DNA from: SZUA-370 sp034003955
GTDB lineage: Bacteria > Spirochaetota > Spirochaetia > Treponematales > UBA12059
DNA length: 64,000 nucleotides
Assembly: GCA_034003955.1 (NCBI GenBank)
Contig: JAVEXO010000001.1
Coordinates: 75,077 to 139,076 of the forward strand
Reading direction: 5' to 3'
A program made the translations under genes and the position numbers. Positions 61,019 to 64,000 of this stretch are shown piece by piece. Position 1 is the stretch's first letter, and every line of letters begins with the position of its first letter. The notes below the pieces were generated by a model. The model was not told where the DNA came from. It was given only the letters and a program-made list of their open reading frames with translations, and ran no database searches.

Positions 61019-62236
61019 ATGCCTATTGCCAACGCCGTCAAGGCTAGCCTTGAACGTGGTTCATGGATACGAAGGATGTTTGAGGCTGGAATAGAACTCA
61101 AGGCCCGATTGGGCACCGATAAAGTGTTTGATTTTTCCCTTGGCAATCCCGATTTAGAGCCACCGCCTGAATTCATAGCCGCGCTCAAGGCCGCCGCTAT
61201 GAGCGAGGAGACCGGTACCCATGCCTACATGACCAATGCCGGCTACGGCTTTGCTCGCTCTGCGATGGCTCAGAAGGTAGCGCTGGAGCATGACGTGCCG
61301 ACTACTGCCGACGACATCATCATGACGGTCGGCGCAGCGGGTGCCCTGAACGTCATCCTCAGGTCTGTCGTCAATCCAGGGGATGAGGTGGTCGTAGTTC
61401 GCCCCTACTTTGCAGAATACTCAGCATACATAGAAAACCATAACAGCGTCATGGTTGTGGCAGACTCATCCCCTACATTCGACCTCGACCCCATTGCCTT
61501 GTCCCGCGTGCTCACAAACAGGACCGCTGCCGTCATCATCAACACCCCGAACAATCCCACAGGCAGGGTCTATCCCAGACGGGCCATAGAGGCACTTGCC
61601 GGCGTACTGCTGGCTCACGGGAAGAGTTCTGGTCGCTCGCCATATCTAGTCATAGACGAACCCTATAGAGACATAGTCTATGACGGACTCCTCGTACCAC
61701 CGGTCCTTTCAGCCTACCCCGAGAGCATCGTGGCCTCAAGCTTCTCAAAGACCCTGTCCATACCCGGCGAGCGCCTCGGTTACATTGCCGTAAACCCGGC
61801 ATGTAGCGACAAAGCGCTCCTCATGGCTGCACTGACGGCGTCAAACCGAGTCCTGGGTTTCGTCAACGCCCCCGCCCTCATGCAACGAGCCGTCAGTGCC
61901 AGCTGGCGTGCCAAGGCAGACGTCTCACGCTACGCCAAGCGCCGCGATATGCTCACCTCCATCCTGAGTGAGGCCGGTATACACTATGCAGAGCCCCAGG
62001 GCGCCTTCTACCTCTTCTGCAAGGCCCCCTCCGGCGGTCCAGAGCCAAAACCAGGCGAAAGCACCGACATAACCTTCGCCATGGCACTCAAGGAAAAAGG
62101 CATACTGTCTGTCCCCGGAGTAGGCTTTGGCTACCCCGGATGGATACGACTCTGCTACTGTGTACCTGAAGCTTCTATAGAAGGATCTCGCTCTGCATTC
62201 CTTGCGACCATGGCTGACGCCCATCGCGCCGTGTGA
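61019..62236 (+). CDS. PLP-dependent aminotransferase, class I/II
   Basis: 405 residues from ATG 61019 (SD GAGGGA); ATG 60998 lacks an SD. Fold type I motifs: FSLGNPDLEPPPEF (~38), MTVGAAGALNVILRSV, INTPNNPTGRVYP (Asn), VIDEPYRDIVYDG (Asp, Tyr), SSFSKTLSIPGERLGY (PLP Lys) and WIRLCYCVPEASI (Arg). This is the aspartate aminotransferase-like group with pyridoxal-P. Substrate is not certain; Asp, aromatic or Ala acceptors all occur. Its last codons lie in a repeated sequence (copy 1 of the unit at 62229). Confidence 0.93.
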   Translation: MPIANAVKASLERGSWIRRMFEAGIELKARLGTDKVFDFSLGNPDLEPPPEFIAALKAAAMSEETGTHAYMTNAGYGFARSAMAQKVALEHDVPTTADDIIMTVGAAGALNVILRSVVNPGDEVVVVRPYFAEYSAYIENHNSVMVVADSSPTFDLDPIALSRVLTNRTAAVIINTPNNPTGRVYPRRAIEALAGVLLAHGKSSGRSPYLVIDEPYRDIVYDGLLVPPVLSAYPESIVASSFSKTLSIPGERLGYIAVNPACSDKALLMAALTASNRVLGFVNAPALMQRAVSASWRAKADVSRYAKRRDMLTSILSEAGIHYAEPQGAFYLFCKAPSGGPEPKPGESTDITFAMALKEKGILSVPGVGFGYPGWIRLCYCVPEASIEGSRSAFLATMADAHRAV

Positions 62237-62420
62237 CGGGTTCGGGTTGGTAGAAAAGCCTCGTATATCATGTCGTGGGGGCCCGCCTAGGAAACATACG
62301 GACCTGCTTATCGCAGGCCCGCATGTTTCCGGTCGCCCCACGACAGGGTGCACGCGAGGCCTTTATACGAACATGATTCAACGGCGCGATGAGCGCTTGA
62401 CTGGCATTGGGCTCAAATAG
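62229..62420. repeat. structured repeat unit, copy 1 (~192 bp)
   Basis: First of two tandem copies, starting in the last codons of the aminotransferase gene. The 3' half (GGCCTTTATACGAACATG-R-TTCAACGGCGCGATG-R-GCGC) is nearly invariant between copies, while the 5' half is built around a large hairpin. It is followed by 20 bases unlike the copy. Confidence 0.9.
62271..62345. ncRNA. putative structured RNA or cruciform hairpin, copy 1
   Basis: Outer stem TGTCGTGGGG/CCCCACGACA is perfect. Middle stem GGAAACAT/ATGTTTCC is perfect. An apical stem pairs 8 of 10 positions and ends in CCTGC-TTATC-GCAGG. No protein is encoded. It has the same architecture as 62483-62558 with paired base changes. Transcription is not shown; either strand could be the RNA strand. 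Confidence 0.6.
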
Positions 62421-62440
62421 GGTATCAGCCACTCAACACG

Positions 62441-62633
62441 CCGTGGAACGGGTTCGGGTTTTTAGAAAGGCCTCATCGATCATGTCATGGGGGCCCCGCC
62501 TTGGATACATGTGAACCCGCTTATCGCGGGTCCACACGTATCCTGGCGCCCCATGACAGTCTGTATGCGTGGCCTTTATACGAACATGGTTCAACGGCGC
62601 GATGGGCGCCTCTCTGGCATTGGGCACGAATAG
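62441..62633. repeat. structured repeat unit, copy 2 (~193 bp)
   Basis: Second tandem copy, 212 bases from the first, sharing start CGCCGTG--ACGGGTTCGGGTT and end CTGGCATTGGGC. In this copy AAAGGCC near the 5' side and GGCCTTT near the 3' side form a further stem enclosing the large hairpin. Confidence 0.9.
62483..62558. ncRNA. putative structured RNA or cruciform hairpin, copy 2
   Basis: Outer stem TGTCATGGGG/CCCCATGACA is perfect. GGATAC/GTATCC forms the middle stem. An apical stem pairs 10 of 12 positions and ends in CCCGC-TTATC-GCGGG. Compared with copy 1, the changed bases are changed on both sides of the stem at three places, which argues that the fold is preserved by selection. Confidence 0.6.
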
Positions 62634-62782
62634 AGTCACAGCTGGTTGTTAGCTGCTTCTGTGTTTAATGCAAAAGCCAGCCCCACTCCGCTGGGATAAA
62701 CGGAAACCGCTAGCCACTCATGTGGATAATGTGAATATCAGCCCCACTCCACCAGGGTAGTCGTAAAGGACCTGCCTGAGAG

Positions 62783-62857
62783 GTGACGTTGGGCAACGGG
62801 CACATCGTGCGCCGTGCGATAAGCACGGTGTCGATGCGCCAAGGCGCTCAACGTCAC
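62783..62857. ncRNA. third hairpin with GATAA apical loop
   Basis: GTGACGTTG/CAACGTCAC (9 bp) forms the base, GGCACATCG/CGATGCGCC pairs at 8 of 9, and CCGTGC-GATAA-GCACGG is the tip. The tip word GCGATAAGC equals the reverse complement of the tips in the two copies upstream. It lies in the centre of the inverted-repeat element. Confidence 0.6.
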
Positions 62858-62911
62858 TTACAGTAAGGTCTGATTACAAGCTTCTTATACTGTATTGGTG
62901 GAGTGGGGCTG
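62849..62911. repeat. 63-bp direct repeat, left copy
   Basis: CAACGTCACTTACA ... GGTGGAGTGGGGCTG matches 62930-62992 with about nine differences in 63 positions. It includes the 3' arm of the third hairpin and the right inverted end, so the right side of the element is duplicated. Confidence 0.9.
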
Positions 62912-62929
62912 GAAAGGGTAGGCGGGCCC

Positions 62930-62992
62930 CAACGTCACTTACAACCAAGTCTGGTTACAAGCTTCCTATGCTAAATTGGTGGAGTGGGGCTG
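62930..62992. repeat. 63-bp direct repeat, right copy
   Basis: Second copy of the element's right end, separated from the first by an 18-bp spacer. It carries the outer inverted end. Confidence 0.9.
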
Positions 62993-63090
62993 TAGTGGGC
63001 CCAAAATCTACGAATTTTCATAATCCCTATTAAGTTTTAGCACTTTTTAGCCGAAAGCAGGACAGGGAGAGTATTGCTGCGGCAAATTCC

Positions 63091-63116
63091 ATGACAAAGT
63101 ATAATGATTTTGTCAT
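63091..63116. promoter_or_regulatory. inverted repeat upstream of the outer-membrane protein promoter
   Basis: ATGACAAA (63091-63098) and TTTGTCAT (63109-63116) are perfect inverted arms, 29 bases before the -35 box. A possible activator or repressor site. Confidence 0.45.
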
Positions 63117-63144
63117 AACAATGTCAGGGAAGCCTAAAATATCC

Positions 63145-63173
63145 TTGACACCTGAATTTGGCACTGCTATACT
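63145..63173 (+). promoter_or_regulatory. consensus sigma-70 promoter
   Basis: TTGACA (63145-63150), 17-bp spacer, TATACT (63168-63173). This near-perfect promoter lies 73 bases before the ATG of the exported protein and predicts strong expression. Confidence 0.85.
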
Positions 63174-63246
63174 CGCTTTAAAGCTAAGGGGAAAGCTGGA
63201 CCTTAGGTTCGTCACCCCGCTTTTATTCCTACAAGGAGGAATCTGT

Positions 63247-64000
63247 ATGAAGAAAGCTATTGCTTTCCTTATGGCTCTCGCTCTCGTCGGTGGCGTAGTA
63301 TTCGCCCAAGACGCAGCTCCCGTAGCCAAAGGACTGGTTGACATTTTGACAACCGCTCCTACTGTTACTTATGGTATCGATGCTGGTCTCGATCACAATG
63401 CTCTTGTATCTCGTGCACAGGATCAGATCGACGCAGCCGATGGCCTGCTGTCCTTTGAGAATCCACTCGGGATGAACGAGACCTACTTCTTCACCACTCC
63501 CTGGATGAAGATCGCCTTTGGAGACATGTCATTTACCGGTAAATATTACTGGGACCCCAACGGTTATGACAATCTTCCCTATGCCGGTACTTTGAACGGT
63601 GATTTTACGGATATTGTTGGTGCAGACAAAATTCTTGAAGGTGCCTTTGCCTACAAGTATGACAACCTGTCTGTTGGCTCTACGTTCTACATGGATCCCG
63701 ACGCTCCAGGCCTGTTCTACAACAGGAGCAACATCACTGCTTCTGCTGGCAACGCATCCGCGACTTTTGCCACCATGTCTGAAATAGACAACGATTTTAC
63801 TTATTTTGGCATAGGAAATACAGTAATTACCGATGCCTCATTCACCATGAAAGATCTGTTTGATGTGTGGACGATGAAGGTTGGCGGCTCCGGCTCCAAC
63901 ATGCTCCGCATTGGTTCCATCCAGACCGGCGCACCTTTCTATAGCGTAATGGGTTCTGCCACTACCAATGGCCGTATTCGCATCCGCGACACAGCGGGCG
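63247..64000 (+). CDS. exported, probably outer-membrane beta-barrel protein (3' end cut by window)
   Basis: The frame runs open to the right edge (251 codons visible). SD AAGGAGGA lies 6-13 bases before ATG. A clean signal peptide (MKKAIAFLMALALVGGVVFA, cleavage before QDAAP) is followed by a mature part rich in Gly, Asn, Asp, Ser, Thr and aromatic residues. Its alternating pattern (for example KIAFGDMSFTGKYYW, FAYKYDNLSVGSTFYM) is typical of beta-barrel surface proteins. No named family is recognised. A consensus promoter suggests an abundant envelope protein, as spirochaete porins and major surface proteins are. Confidence 0.82.
   Translation, partial: MKKAIAFLMALALVGGVVFAQDAAPVAKGLVDILTTAPTVTYGIDAGLDHNALVSRAQDQIDAADGLLSFENPLGMNETYFFTTPWMKIAFGDMSFTGKYYWDPNGYDNLPYAGTLNGDFTDIVGADKILEGAFAYKYDNLSVGSTFYMDPDAPGLFYNRSNITASAGNASATFATMSEIDNDFTYFGIGNTVITDASFTMKDLFDVWTMKVGGSGSNMLRIGSIQTGAPFYSVMGSATTNGRIRIRDTAG

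Larger units (their letters stand above)
62678..62992. mobile_element. nested inverted-repeat, MITE-like element
   Basis: Inner inverted ends CAGCCCCACTCCACCA (62739-62754) and TGGTGGAGTGGGGCTG (62896-62911) are a perfect 16-bp pair bounding 173 bp. An outer pair CAGCCCCACTCC (62678-62689) and GGAGTGGGGCTG (62981-62992) bounds 315 bp. No ORF for a transposase is inside and no clear target duplication was found, so mobility would need a trans-acting enzyme. Confidence 0.6.

Noticed and set aside
62783..62857. Integron attC site (GTTGGGC ... GCTCAAC look like core sites, and treponemes can carry integrons).
   Set aside because: The core-like words are in inside-out order (GTTRRRY left, RYYYAAC right) on both strands, the stem is too perfect, and there are no cassette ORFs or integrase.
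62229..62992. CRISPR array.
   Set aside because: Only two or three diverged, long repeat units, no regular spacers and no cas genes.
63030..63344. Minus-strand ORF of 104 codons over the last promoter.
   Set aside because: It overlaps the consensus promoter, RBS and signal-peptide coding region of a clearly real gene and has no RBS of its own.

Overview
The window is an ordinary, gene-dense bacterial chromosome segment with 55 protein-coding genes, two of them cut by the window edges. Base composition looks moderate (roughly 50-55% GC by eye) and AUA is used freely for Ile. It reads most like a motile, anaerobic spirochaete of the Treponema/Rectinema kind. Supporting this are the chemotaxis genes (CheB, MCP), a MurA with Asp in place of the catalytic Cys, HDOD and STAS signalling proteins, a DUF1667 flavoprotein operon, a flavodiiron protein, DUF438/hemerythrin/PAS proteins and an NAD-linked formate dehydrogenase. 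No rRNA or tRNA gene is visible to confirm the placement, so it is inference. No phage, integrase, transposase or CRISPR array was seen.

Layout. 0-5 kb: the end of cheB, a 51-codon ORF, a NifU-like Fe-S protein, an NDH-2 fused to a DoxX-like membrane domain, and a long-chain polyprenyl diphosphate synthase. 5-10.6 kb: fhs (minus) diverging from murA, then a coupled pair of unknown membrane proteins. 10.6-13.2 kb: an AT-rich gap with two DnaA-box-like words, then an envelope-stress operon (STAS/Zn-ribbon, YbjN, PspA, atypical winged-helix regulator). 13.4-21.3 kb: SDR, TrmJ-like methyltransferase, exported protein, sigma-54 activator without a DNA-binding domain, GHKL-HDOD protein, VanY lipoprotein and a pseudo-DEAD-box protein. 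21.3-29 kb: GlcNAc kinase diverging from nagA-nagB, then glgP and a GH2 glycosidase. 30.3-33.4 kb: a GlpA-like / FAD oxidoreductase / DUF1667 operon. 33.5-35.3 kb: membrane protein, ECF sigma factor and ZAS anti-sigma factor, coupled by ATGA overlaps, then Hsp20. 35.5-44.7 kb: lipoprotein nucleotidase, TPR protein, divergent LytS/LytTR-type pair around a 23-bp palindrome, lipase-like hydrolase, glycerophosphodiesterase, MFS carrier and Mpv17-like protein. 44.8-53.8 kb: MCP, PlsY diverging from a fatty-acid-kinase-like DAK2-DegV fusion, and a two-subunit NAD-formate dehydrogenase. 53.9-60.9 kb: an oxygen/NO-type island (cupin, FprA, two DUF438-hemerythrin-PAS paralogues, EFR1-type flavodoxin/ferredoxin, GT-B-like protein). 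61-64 kb: an aminotransferase, a 1-kb non-coding block full of structured repeats, and the start of an exported, probably outer-membrane protein.

How the genes fit together. Formate dehydrogenase and formate-THF ligase link formate to NADH and one-carbon metabolism. Nag, GlgP, GH2 and the carrier genes serve carbohydrate use. GlpA-like, GDPD, PlsY and the fatty-acid-kinase fusion converge on glycerol-3-phosphate and phospholipid metabolism. NDH-2 with a prenyl synthase suggests quinone-linked NADH oxidation.

The most unusual part is the non-coding block at 62.23-62.99 kb. It has two tandem copies of a ~193-bp unit, each folding into a long hairpin. The copies differ by base changes that keep the pairs. 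A third hairpin with the same apical word GCGATAAGC lies in the opposite orientation inside an inverted-repeat-bounded, MITE-like element. This looks like an undescribed structured RNA or palindromic mobile-repeat family.
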